The notes beneath the pieces are model-generated. The model saw nothing but the letters and a program-made list of their open reading frames with translations. It searched no databases and was not told the origin of the DNA. 64,000 nucleotides of DNA. Origin: Motiliproteus sp036964625 (GTDB lineage Bacteria; Pseudomonadota; Gammaproteobacteria; Pseudomonadales; Balneatricaceae). The stretch's first letter is position 1; the number at the start of each line of letters is the position of its first letter. Below are positions 56,663-64,000 of the stretch, one piece after another. The position numbers and the translations under genes were made by a program. The stretch covers positions 1-64,000 of the forward strand of contig JBALTG010000002.1 in NCBI GenBank assembly GCA_036964625.1, in the 5' to 3' direction.

Positions 56663-59600
56663 TTAGATTTTCACAACCTGTACCTTGAAAAACACGGCAT
56701 ATAAAACGGGTACGACGATCAGGGTCAGGATGCTGGCGAAGGTCAGCCCCGCCATGATGGTGACGGCCATGCCGATGAAGAAATCGTCCCCCAGCAGGGG
56801 GATCATGCCGAGCACCGTGGTGCCGGCGGCCATGGCCACAGGGCGGGAGCGGGAGACCGCCGAGTCCAGCACTGCGGTCAGGGGCTCCTTGCCCTCGGAC
56901 AGTTGTATATTGATTTCGTCCAGCAGCACAATGGCGTTTTTTATGAGCATGCCAACCAGACTCAGCAGTCCTAACAGGGGCATGAATCCGAAGGGCTCGC
57001 CAGTGGCCAGCAGTCCGGCTGAAACGCCGATGAGCGCCAAGGGCACTGTCAGCCAGATGATCAGCGGGTGGCGCAGGCTGTTGAACAGGACGATACAAAC
57101 CAGCACCATGATCATCAGGCTGAGCGGCATCTTGACGGCAAGGCCCGCCTGGGCTTCGGTGGAGTTTTCGTACTCCCCCCCCCAAGCCATCTCGTAGCCC
57201 AGGGGGAGGGGGATTGCTTCTATGTCGCCACGAATCCTTTTAAACACTACACTGGCATTGCCCACCTCTGGCTCTGCACCCACGGTGATAGTGCGTTTGC
57301 GGTCGCGGCGGTGAATCATGCTGTCTTCCCAATGGGTCTCTATCCCCGACACGACCTGGCCGATAGGGACGGTCTTGCCTGAGGAACTCCAGATTTGAAG
57401 GTTGTTGATCTGGTTGATATCGAGCCGCTCCTCGGCCGGTGCGCGAGAGATGATGGGGATCAGCTCGTCGCCTTCCCGGTAGATGCCGACCGGGGTGCCG
57501 GTGAAGTTGGTGTTAAGCGCCTCGTTAAGGTCCGCTTTGGTCACGCCGGCCAGTTGGGCCTGGGTGGCGGATAGTTGAGGACGCACCAGTTTGACTCGCT
57601 GGCGCCAGTCGTTTCGAATCTCTTTGGTGCCGCCGTCGGCGATCAGAACCTGCTTGGCCTGCTCGGATAGCGCTCTCAGTAGCTGTGGATCAGGCCCGGA
57701 GAAACGAACCTCAATGGAGGATCCGCTGCCCGGTCCAAGCTTGAACTTTTCCAACTTGGGTTCGGCATCAGGAAACTGGTCGGCCAAGTAGTCGGCATAC
57801 TCGGTCATTATGGCGTCTATCTCTTTGTAATCTTTAACATTGATCATCAGGAAGGCGTAGCTGCCATTATTTTTTTCAGCCGCATAGGTGAGCAGGAAAC
57901 GGGGAGCCCCCCCGCCGATAAAACTGGATACCGTAGCCACCCGCTTGTCATTCAGCAACTTGGTCTCGATGGCCTTCACATCTTCGCTGGTGGTGCGGAT
58001 ATCGGTACCCTGGGGTAGCCAGTAATGCATCATGAACTGGGGGGTAGTGGACTTGGGGAAGAAGCTCTGTTCGATTTGAGTGAATCCCCAGATCGCCGCC
58101 ATCAGCATGGCGACCATGGTGGCCAAAGTGACCCAGCGTAAGCGCAGACAGCCCAGCAAAAATCGGCGATAGCTCAGGAAGAACCCACCCTGATAGGCGT
58201 CACCCCCCATCGTGTTCTCTTTGACTTTAAGAAAGAGCACGCAGAACATCGGCGTGACGGTGATGGCGATCACCCAGCTCAGTCCCAATGAATAGAGCAG
58301 CACCTTGAACAGCGACCGGCAGAACTCGCCGGTGGCGTCTTCGGAAAGGCCGATGGCACCAAAAGCCATGATGGCGATCACGGTCGCCCCCAGCAGGGGC
58401 CACATGGTTTGAGAAACCACTTTTTTGGCCGCCTCCAGCCGGTCTTCGCCGTTTTGCAGTCGGATCAGCATCCCATCGGTAACCACGATGGCATTATCCA
58501 CCAGCATCCCCAGTGCGATAACCAGCGCGCCTAAAGAGATCCGTTCCAAAGCGACATCACCGTTTTCCATCAGCGGGAAGGTGGCGACCACTGTGATTAG
58601 CAGGATGGCGCCGATCAGTAACCCACTACGCACGCCCATAAACAGCAGCAGCACTGCGATAACGATTCCAATCGCCTGCATCAGGCTGACCTCAAAATTG
58701 TCGATTGCCCGGACCACGTTGTCGGATTGCATGACGATGATGTTGGCTACCAGCCCCACCGGAGTCTGAGCCTGAAGTTCCTCGAGCCGTTTCATCAGGG
58801 TACTGCCCATATTGACCACGTTACCGCCGGAGACGGTGGAGATCCCCATATTGATGGCGATTCGGCCGTTATAGCGCAGCAGGTTGGTGGCCGGGGTGAT
58901 GTAGTCGCGGCTGACTTGTGCGATATCACTCAACCTGATCAGGTCATTGTTGCGGTTGGAGATCAGCAGATTTTCGATATCTTCAACGGCATTGATGCCG
59001 CCGGTAGGCTGGATGCGAACATAATCCCGCCCCACCTTGACCTTGCCAGAGGGGGCCACCAGGTTCTGTTGGGACAGCAGGTTGTAGACCTGATCTTGGC
59101 TGATGCCCAGTTGGGCCATTTTGGTACGGGAGAACTCGACGTAGATCGCCTCCTGCTGATCGCCCCAGAGCTGGATTTTGGCCACGTCCTCCACCAGCAG
59201 CAGTTCACGCTTGACGAAATCGGCGTACTTCTTGATCTCCTGGTAACTGTATCCATCGCCGGTGATGGCAAACATCACCCCGAATACATCGCCGAAGTCG
59301 TCATTGACCAGGGAGGGACGAGCGCCCGGCGGCAGCTGGCTCTGAGCATCGTTAACTTTGCGTCGCAGTTGTTCCCAGATTGCGGGGAGGCTGGTTTTGT
59401 CGTATTTGGCCTGCATCTCCACGGTGATGATGGAGAGCCCTTCGGTATTGTAGGAGCGGATCTCCTCGACCTGGGACATTTTCTGGATGGCGGTTTCCAG
59501 CATATCGGTCACCTCCAGCTCCACCTCCTGGGAGGTGGAACCGGGATACTGCGTAATCACTAAGGCTTCCTTGATGGTGAACTCGGGGTCCTCCAGCCGG

Positions 59601-59698
59601 GAGAGCGATTGGTAGGAGGAAAAACCGCCGAACAGCAGCAGGAACGTGACGACCCAGGTGATGGTGCTGTTCTTGATAGAGAGCTCTGCGATATTCAT
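56663..59698 (-). CDS. RND efflux pump (HAE type, operon A)
   Basis: 1011 residues with the complete RND layout: TM1 (WVVTFLLLFGGFSSYQSLSRLEDPEFT), a large loop, TM2-6 about 335-480, TM7 about 520, a second loop, and TM8-12 about 860-1005. The proton-relay segment in TM4 is ALGMLVDNAIVVTDGM, with one Asp kept and the second replaced by Asn. It belongs to the large-molecule (drug/solvent) RND class, not the metal class at 4217. The adaptor stop and this start are 1 bp apart. The MITE at 56486 lies just downstream. It is the intact counterpart of the pseudogene at 36100. Confidence 0.93.
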   Translation of the reverse strand: MNIAELSIKNSTITWVVTFLLLFGGFSSYQSLSRLEDPEFTIKEALVITQYPGSTSQEVELEVTDMLETAIQKMSQVEEIRSYNTEGLSIITVEMQAKYDKTSLPAIWEQLRRKVNDAQSQLPPGARPSLVNDDFGDVFGVMFAITGDGYSYQEIKKYADFVKRELLLVEDVAKIQLWGDQQEAIYVEFSRTKMAQLGISQDQVYNLLSQQNLVAPSGKVKVGRDYVRIQPTGGINAVEDIENLLISNRNNDLIRLSDIAQVSRDYITPATNLLRYNGRIAINMGISTVSGGNVVNMGSTLMKRLEELQAQTPVGLVANIIVMQSDNVVRAIDNFEVSLMQAIGIVIAVLLLFMGVRSGLLIGAILLITVVATFPLMENGDVALERISLGALVIALGMLVDNAIVVTDGMLIRLQNGEDRLEAAKKVVSQTMWPLLGATVIAIMAFGAIGLSEDATGEFCRSLFKVLLYSLGLSWVIAITVTPMFCVLFLKVKENTMGGDAYQGGFFLSYRRFLLGCLRLRWVTLATMVAMLMAAIWGFTQIEQSFFPKSTTPQFMMHYWLPQGTDIRTTSEDVKAIETKLLNDKRVATVSSFIGGGAPRFLLTYAAEKNNGSYAFLMINVKDYKEIDAIMTEYADYLADQFPDAEPKLEKFKLGPGSGSSIEVRFSGPDPQLLRALSEQAKQVLIADGGTKEIRNDWRQRVKLVRPQLSATQAQLAGVTKADLNEALNTNFTGTPVGIYREGDELIPIISRAPAEERLDINQINNLQIWSSSGKTVPIGQVVSGIETHWEDSMIHRRDRKRTITVGAEPEVGNASVVFKRIRGDIEAIPLPLGYEMAWGGEYENSTEAQAGLAVKMPLSLMIMVLVCIVLFNSLRHPLIIWLTVPLALIGVSAGLLATGEPFGFMPLLGLLSLVGMLIKNAIVLLDEINIQLSEGKEPLTAVLDSAVSRSRPVAMAAGTTVLGMIPLLGDDFFIGMAVTIMAGLTFASILTLIVVPVLYAVFFKVQVVKI

Positions 59699-59699
59699 C

Positions 59700-60815
59700 T
59701 CAGTTCACCCCAGCCGGGTCGTCGAACAGGCGGACTTTCTGGCCAGGCTGTAGATAATGGACGCCAGCGGTCACGATCCGTTCGCCGGCTTCCAGTCCGC
59801 TGATGACTTCTATCAGACTACCGCCTAGCAGTCCGATGGCAACTTCCCGGCGATTCACCGTTTGGCTCGCATCATCGTAGATCCACACAAATTGTTGATT
59901 CTGTCCCGCCGGATCGGCAAACAAGGCCGTGGCGGGGATTTTAATGGTGGGTTCCTCAGCCAACGGGGTATCCGGGATAAAGCGTGGTTGTGCAGTCACT
60001 GTGACACTCATCCCCGGCAGGGCGTTGATCTCTTTGGGAGCGGGCATCGTCAACACATATTGAAAGGTCTGTGTATCCGGGTCGGCTTCGGTGGAGAACT
60101 CTTTGATGCTGAGAGTATAACTTTGCTCTGGAAAAGCTTCGAAAGTGGCCTTCAGGTCGACATCATGGGTATGGCGCCCCGATTTCATGATGATGCTTTC
60201 GGGAACCTGAACCACAATATCCAGTGCGCTGTTGTCTTGGAGGCTCAATATGGGTTCCTTGGCGTTGACGTCTTGAAAATTATCCACATACAGGTTGGCG
60301 ATCACGCCGCTAAACGGAGCCTTCATGGTGGTGTCGTTGAGAGCCTTGAGGGTCTTTTCTACTTCGGTGGAGGCGATATCAAGGGTTGCCTTAAGGCGAT
60401 CGACTTCGGCCTTGGAGATCAGTTTGCGTTTGAATATCTCAGAGGCACGCTTGTAATCCGCCTTGGCCCGGGTGAATTCAGCACTGGCCGCCTTGTAATT
60501 ACTCCGATAGTCCCGGCTATCCAGTTTTGCCAGGGCCTGTCCCTTCTTTACTTGCTGCCCCTGTTTGATAGGCAGGTCAGTCAGGGCACCGGCAACCTTG
60601 AATGCAAGATCGACCTTGTCGGTGGCTTCCACACGGCCAGGAAAACTTCGATTTCGCTCCAGGGAGGGGGCTTGTACGATAATGAATTTGACGGGGCGAA
60701 TGATGTCGGGTTTAGCGGCAGGCTGTTCATTACAACCGGACACAGCCAAGAGAGTGGCACCGGCCAGAATCCACAGGGGGAACTGCTTGGAAGCCTTAAT
60801 CAAGTATGAGATCAC
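59700..60815 (-). CDS. RND periplasmic adaptor lipoprotein (operon A)
   Basis: 371 residues from GTG 60815. Lipobox LLAVSGC (Cys near 28), lipoyl halves FKVAGALTDLPIKQGQQVKKGQALAKLDSRDYRS and APFSGVIANLYVDNFQDV, a hairpin about 85-165, and a barrel and membrane-proximal end GERIVTAGVHYLQPGQKVRLFDDPAG. First gene of operon A, about 180 bp downstream of the cyclase end. The closest relative in the window is the broken adaptor at 37940-39068. Confidence 0.92.
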   Translation of the reverse strand: MISYLIKASKQFPLWILAGATLLAVSGCNEQPAAKPDIIRPVKFIIVQAPSLERNRSFPGRVEATDKVDLAFKVAGALTDLPIKQGQQVKKGQALAKLDSRDYRSNYKAASAEFTRAKADYKRASEIFKRKLISKAEVDRLKATLDIASTEVEKTLKALNDTTMKAPFSGVIANLYVDNFQDVNAKEPILSLQDNSALDIVVQVPESIIMKSGRHTHDVDLKATFEAFPEQSYTLSIKEFSTEADPDTQTFQYVLTMPAPKEINALPGMSVTVTAQPRFIPDTPLAEEPTIKIPATALFADPAGQNQQFVWIYDDASQTVNRREVAIGLLGGSLIEVISGLEAGERIVTAGVHYLQPGQKVRLFDDPAGVN

Positions 60816-60999
60816 GTGGAAACCTTCCTGGCAGGCAAGTTTTTATGAATGTGGAAAATATAGCTTATTTATAGAAACCTAGCCCAAAAGCGGGTTAAAG
60901 AGCTTGGTAAGCGTTTAACGCTCTGTGTCCTTAAAGCTGATCGACGGGGTTAGCTAGTTGTTTTATCTAATTCTCTAATGGCTTGTTTTGTTTGTTTTT

Positions 61000-62019
61000 C
61001 TAGTACTGTTTGGTCATTGTAAAGAGCTCCATCTCCTGGTCCCTGCCCCGCAGTTGAACGGAACCTTTGCTCTGGGTCTTCAGGCTTGTTGGCAGCTTGA
61101 CTCTGTTGAGTAGGTCTGCCGAGATCAGGAATGAACAGCCGAAGTTTTTGCACTGCTGTTCGATGCGCGAGGCCGTGTTGACGGTATCCCCGAAATAAAC
61201 GATCTCCAGCTTATAGTCACCGCACTCGCTGACCACCACCGGCCCTCCATGAAGCCCAATCCTGAATTTTGGCTCAATTCCGAATCTGCGTTGATAGGAT
61301 GGTTTATGGGCATTTACGCACTCCTCAATGGCAAAGACACATTGAATGGCACTCAGTATCGTGGCGCTATCCTTCCACGGCCAGGTGACCACCACCTGAT
61401 CACCGACATAACGGTGGATCTCACCGCCGTATTCCAGGATGGGCTGGGTGATATCGAAGAAAAATCGGGTGATGAGGGAATGGATTCCGATATCGCCCAG
61501 TCTTTCCGCCAGCGCGGTGGATTCCACGATGTCGAGAAACAGGAAGATACGCTCCTCGCTCACCGGTTGATGGTATTTCCCCAGAATGAAATTCACCAAT
61601 ACCCGTCCGCCGATCATACGGACCATCTGCATCAGGGCATTGAGGCCGATGATGATCAGGAGTGCATAGCTTATGGCTCGATAAAGGTCGGGGCTCAGGA
61701 ATAGGGCGATATCCACCTGTTGGTGCAGAACCAGACTCTCTATAAAAACGGTGAACAGGAGAGTCCCGATCAGGATCAAGGTCTTGACCGCAATGGCCGT
61801 GATGAAGTGCAGGCGTCGTATGAAAGTGCCGTACCTGCTGGACAGGACGAACAGTTCCAGTGCCCAACCAAGACCGCCACCCAGTGTCCAGGCGAATATG
61901 ACATGAGAATAGAAGTGGTGGGGTTTGGTTCTCAGATATTCATAAAGCAAGCCCGCCAGCACGGTAAGGCTGACGAGCACTATAAATAAACGAATTCTGT
62001 GGGAGGTGATTTGGGTCAC
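61000..62019 (-). CDS. Membrane adenylate/guanylate cyclase, multi-helix N-terminus
   Basis: 339 residues. Four to five membrane helices in about 1-145 (LFIVLVSLTVLAGLLYEYL; VIFAWTLGGGLGWALELFV; TAIAVKTLILIGTLLFTVF; YALLIIIGLNALMQMV) replace the usual sensor. A class III cyclase domain follows in about 155-335, with metal-binding Asp in LFLDIVESTALAERLG and YVGDQVVVTWPW, and YFGDTVNTASRIEQQCK. The product is probably cAMP, but residues deciding base specificity are uncertain. It reads toward operon A, with an AT-rich 180-bp gap between them. Confidence 0.9.
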   Translation of the reverse strand: MTQITSHRIRLFIVLVSLTVLAGLLYEYLRTKPHHFYSHVIFAWTLGGGLGWALELFVLSSRYGTFIRRLHFITAIAVKTLILIGTLLFTVFIESLVLHQQVDIALFLSPDLYRAISYALLIIIGLNALMQMVRMIGGRVLVNFILGKYHQPVSEERIFLFLDIVESTALAERLGDIGIHSLITRFFFDITQPILEYGGEIHRYVGDQVVVTWPWKDSATILSAIQCVFAIEECVNAHKPSYQRRFGIEPKFRIGLHGGPVVVSECGDYKLEIVYFGDTVNTASRIEQQCKNFGCSFLISADLLNRVKLPTSLKTQSKGSVQLRGRDQEMELFTMTKQY

Positions 62020-62115
62020 CTGTCAACCTCTGGGCGCAGCATTGCCTGTAAGTCTAGTTGAAACGGCTTTAAACAATCGCTTTCTTGCGTGTGTGTGGGC
62101 TCCTCTCGGTTCTCT

Positions 62116-62826
62116 AGCAGTTTGTCGGACTTAATCGAATCAGCTCCTGTGAGATAATGGCACTGCCCAAACAACGACTGGATAACGATGATGAGCCGTT
62201 TTGTAACCGCAGATCGAGATACTGTCTATCTATTCCCCCCTCTGTTTCGGACTGGCTGCCGGAGGACCCTCTGGCACGGTTCGTCGTAGAGGTTGTCGAT
62301 CAACTCGACCTGTCGGAACTCGCCCAGCAATACGCGGGTCGGGGATCGAAAGCACACCACCCGGCAGTTCTGCTTAACCTGTTGATCTACGGCTATGCTA
62401 CCGGGGTTTTCCAGCAGAAAGATTGAACGCGCCACCCATGACTCGATTGCTTTTCGCTTTGTCGCGGGAGCCTCAGCCACCACAACCCGGTCCAAAGGAT
62501 AAAGACCAGGTCAATCTGACCGATGAAGAATCGCGCATCATGCCGCTCTCTGGTGGTGGTTTCGAGCAGTGCTACAACGCACCGGCCGGTGTCGAGGTCA
62601 GAGGCGAATGGACATTGGCCACGCTGGCCTGGAATGTGAAGCGCATGAATGTACTGCGAATGGCGTGATTAAGGCGTCTTCGGTACAAAGACCGAATAGT
62701 ACGCGTGCTGAATGGGGTGCTGGTCAACGCATGTTGCGGAACAGGCCGCTGAAACGCTGACGGATAGCCATATCTCTAACGTTATTCTTAATTTACGCCT
62801 GTCAGTATTTAGTCCGATGGACTGCC
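62116..62826 (+). mobile_element. IS1182-family element with internal deletion
   Basis: Inverted ends AGCAGTTTGTCGGACTTAA (62116-62134) and ATTTAGTCCGATGGACTGCC (62807-62826) flank a broken transposase. The first frame (62157) has WLPEDPLARFVVEVVDQLDLSELAQQYAGRGSKAHHPAVLLNLLIYGYATGVF, the family start. It then shifts frame to KIERATHDSIAFRFVAG, jumps to NLTDEESRIMPLSGGGFEQCYNAPAGVEV, and ends GEWTLATLAWNVKRMNVL, the family C-terminus. Most of the catalytic core is deleted. Dead, but its ends match those of the 219-bp MITE. Confidence 0.88.
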
Positions 62827-62915
62827 AGCCTTTTGGCCATTCGCTCAGGATTGTCTAAACTAAAAAACAGAGTGAAAATTATCTGACCTAGCCCAAGTTT
62901 AGTGCCGCTTTCTTG

Positions 62916-62955
62916 CTAGGGAAGGTCTGATCAAGTAGCTACAGACCTTCCCTAG
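62916..62955. repeat. End-to-end IS5-like scar or hairpin
   Basis: CTAGGGAAGGTCTG (62916-62929) and CAGACCTTCCCTAG (62942-62955) form a perfect 14-bp inverted repeat around 12 bases. GGAAGGTCTG resembles IS5-family ends, and CTAG fits that family's 4-bp target duplication, so it may be two IS ends left by deletion of the interior. It could instead be a plain hairpin; there is no T tract for a terminator. Confidence 0.5.
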
Positions 62956-63083
62956 TCCTATTGAGAGCACCCCTGTCTTGGATTCATTTGGCTTCGGGAG
63001 GTGCGAAAGAACTGTTGTGATCGCTCGGCTGTCATTGTCTCGGTGAGGAGTCAGTGTTAGACCGAAGGAAAAGGATTCATGTC

Positions 63084-64000
63084 ATGAACACCTGGCTTAA
63101 AGGCTTTGTGCTGGTTCTTTATCTATCGGGCTCGCTGGTATTCGTCTCCAGTACGACCTGGGCTCAAGATCCGGCGCCTGGCGATGGCTGGCCGCGTCTG
63201 TATGAGAGTGCTGGCAACAGGGTAGTCGTTCATCAGCCACAGCTGGATGACTGGCAGGATTATCGGTTGCTGAGTGGTAAAGCCGCCGTGTCTGTGGCGT
63301 TGAAAGCAGAGGATAGAGAATATTATGGGGCGATCAATCTGCAGGCGGTCACCGAAGTCGATTCAGACTCCCGAGCGGTCCTGCTGAAGGGCTTGGATGT
63401 AACCGAACTGACCTTTCCTGGCCTGGAGGAGTCGTTGGCAAAAAGATGCAGGCAGGCGGTGATGAAGACGTTGCCGGTCAACAGATCGATGACCCTCTCT
63501 CTGGATCGGATTCTCGCGGGTCTTGAACAAACCGCCGAACAGGCCAAGTCAGTCGCCATCAACCTCGAACCTCCCCCCATCTACTACCGTGATTCACCGG
63601 CAGTGCTGGTCATGTTTATGGGGGAGCCAAAACTCGAGGCGGTGCAGGGTGTCTCTGAGCTGCTGTATGGGGTGAATACCAACTGGGATCTCCTTTTTGA
63701 GCTTGGGACCTCCAACTATTACCTGCTTCACGGACAAAGTTGGCTGGTGACCGGCGATCTACTTAAGGGGCCCTGGACAGCGGTTGCCTCCCTGCCGGAC
63801 GCATTTGGAAAATTGCCCGAGGATGACAACTGGAAAGCGGTAAAGCAGAACATCCCGGGCAGCAGGGCTGCCGTGATTCCCCAGATCTTGGTCTCAACCC
63901 AGCCGGCAGAGCTTATTCTGACTGAGGGGGCACCAAATTACTCCCCGGTTGCCGGTACCCATTTACTCTATGTGACCAATACCGACAGTGATCTTTTTCT
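63084..64000 (+). CDS. Large exported protein of unknown function, 5' part
   Basis: The frame from ATG 63084 is open to the window edge (305 residues). A signal peptide covers about 1-32 (FVLVLYLSGSLVFVSSTTWA), then a periplasmic or secreted domain with no recognised catalytic motif. A stretch near the end (LVSTQPAELILTEGAPNYSPVAGTHLLYVTNTDSDLF) resembles proteins sometimes labelled carbohydrate-binding family V/XII. That label is a recollection of a name, not a demonstrated function. The ribosome site is weak (GAAGGAAAAGGA upstream). The gene continues past the window. Confidence 0.75.
   Translation, partial: MNTWLKGFVLVLYLSGSLVFVSSTTWAQDPAPGDGWPRLYESAGNRVVVHQPQLDDWQDYRLLSGKAAVSVALKAEDREYYGAINLQAVTEVDSDSRAVLLKGLDVTELTFPGLEESLAKRCRQAVMKTLPVNRSMTLSLDRILAGLEQTAEQAKSVAINLEPPPIYYRDSPAVLVMFMGEPKLEAVQGVSELLYGVNTNWDLLFELGTSNYYLLHGQSWLVTGDLLKGPWTAVASLPDAFGKLPEDDNWKAVKQNIPGSRAAVIPQILVSTQPAELILTEGAPNYSPVAGTHLLYVTNTDSDLF

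Overview
The window comes from a Gram-negative bacterium, most likely a marine or sediment gammaproteobacterium. The support is RND tripartite pumps, OmpA and DUF3313 lipoproteins, GltS, a monomeric NADP-isocitrate dehydrogenase, the DUF2760/Hsp70/Hsp70 cluster, a PlpD-like patatin, and REP/BIME repeats. I cannot name a genus. Intact housekeeping genes alternate with genes at several stages of decay: frameshifts, in-frame stops, internal deletions, and IS and MITE scars. This looks like a lineage losing genes or rebuilding its accessory regions.

Layout. 1-133: start of a DUF4399 gene (minus). 0.7-7.9 kb: a heavy-metal-type RND efflux operon (small exported protein, TolC-like channel, adaptor with a fused accessory domain, HME pump, small exported protein). 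8.0-9.1 kb: an IS5-family transposase remnant and a broken alginate-export-type porin. 9.2-16.5 kb (minus): an intact TorR/OmpR-like response regulator followed by the wreck of a roughly 6.5 kb gene for a Ser/Thr kinase-ATPase-GAF-PAS-histidine kinase-receiver-HPt protein. 17.1-19.3 kb: isocitrate dehydrogenase with terminator. 19.9-25.3 kb: DUF2760 plus two unusual Hsp70 proteins.

25.7-33.9 kb: a divergent cluster that suggests a cyclic-nucleotide circuit. One arm encodes a Na+/H+ antiporter with two cyclic-nucleotide-binding domains fused to an HD phosphohydrolase, plus a Tat-exported solute-binding protein. The other arm encodes a membrane adenylate/guanylate cyclase and a lipoprotein solute-binding protein. 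No ABC permease or ATPase is present.

35.7-40.3 kb: a decayed copy of an RND operon (lipoprotein, pump, adaptor) with a broken divergent LysR regulator. Its intact paralogue lies at 53.9-60.8 kb (adaptor, pump, DUF3313 lipoprotein, EthD-like protein, TolC channel). A 167-bp CTAG-ended MITE occurs twice in the intact operon and once, truncated, inside the broken pump gene. A second 219-bp MITE shares its ends with an IS1182-family remnant at 62.1-62.8 kb.

41.0-53.5 kb: GltS, a double-OmpA-domain protein, an AI-2E family permease, an mlaA fragment, a REP/BIME array, a group II intron reverse transcriptase fragment, a DUF3302/HlyD pair with a truncated channel gene, a Cys-containing exported protein, a ClsC-like phospholipase D lipoprotein and a PlpD-like patatin/barrel protein. 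61.0-62.0 kb: a second class III cyclase. 63.1 kb to the end: the start of a large exported protein cut by the window edge.
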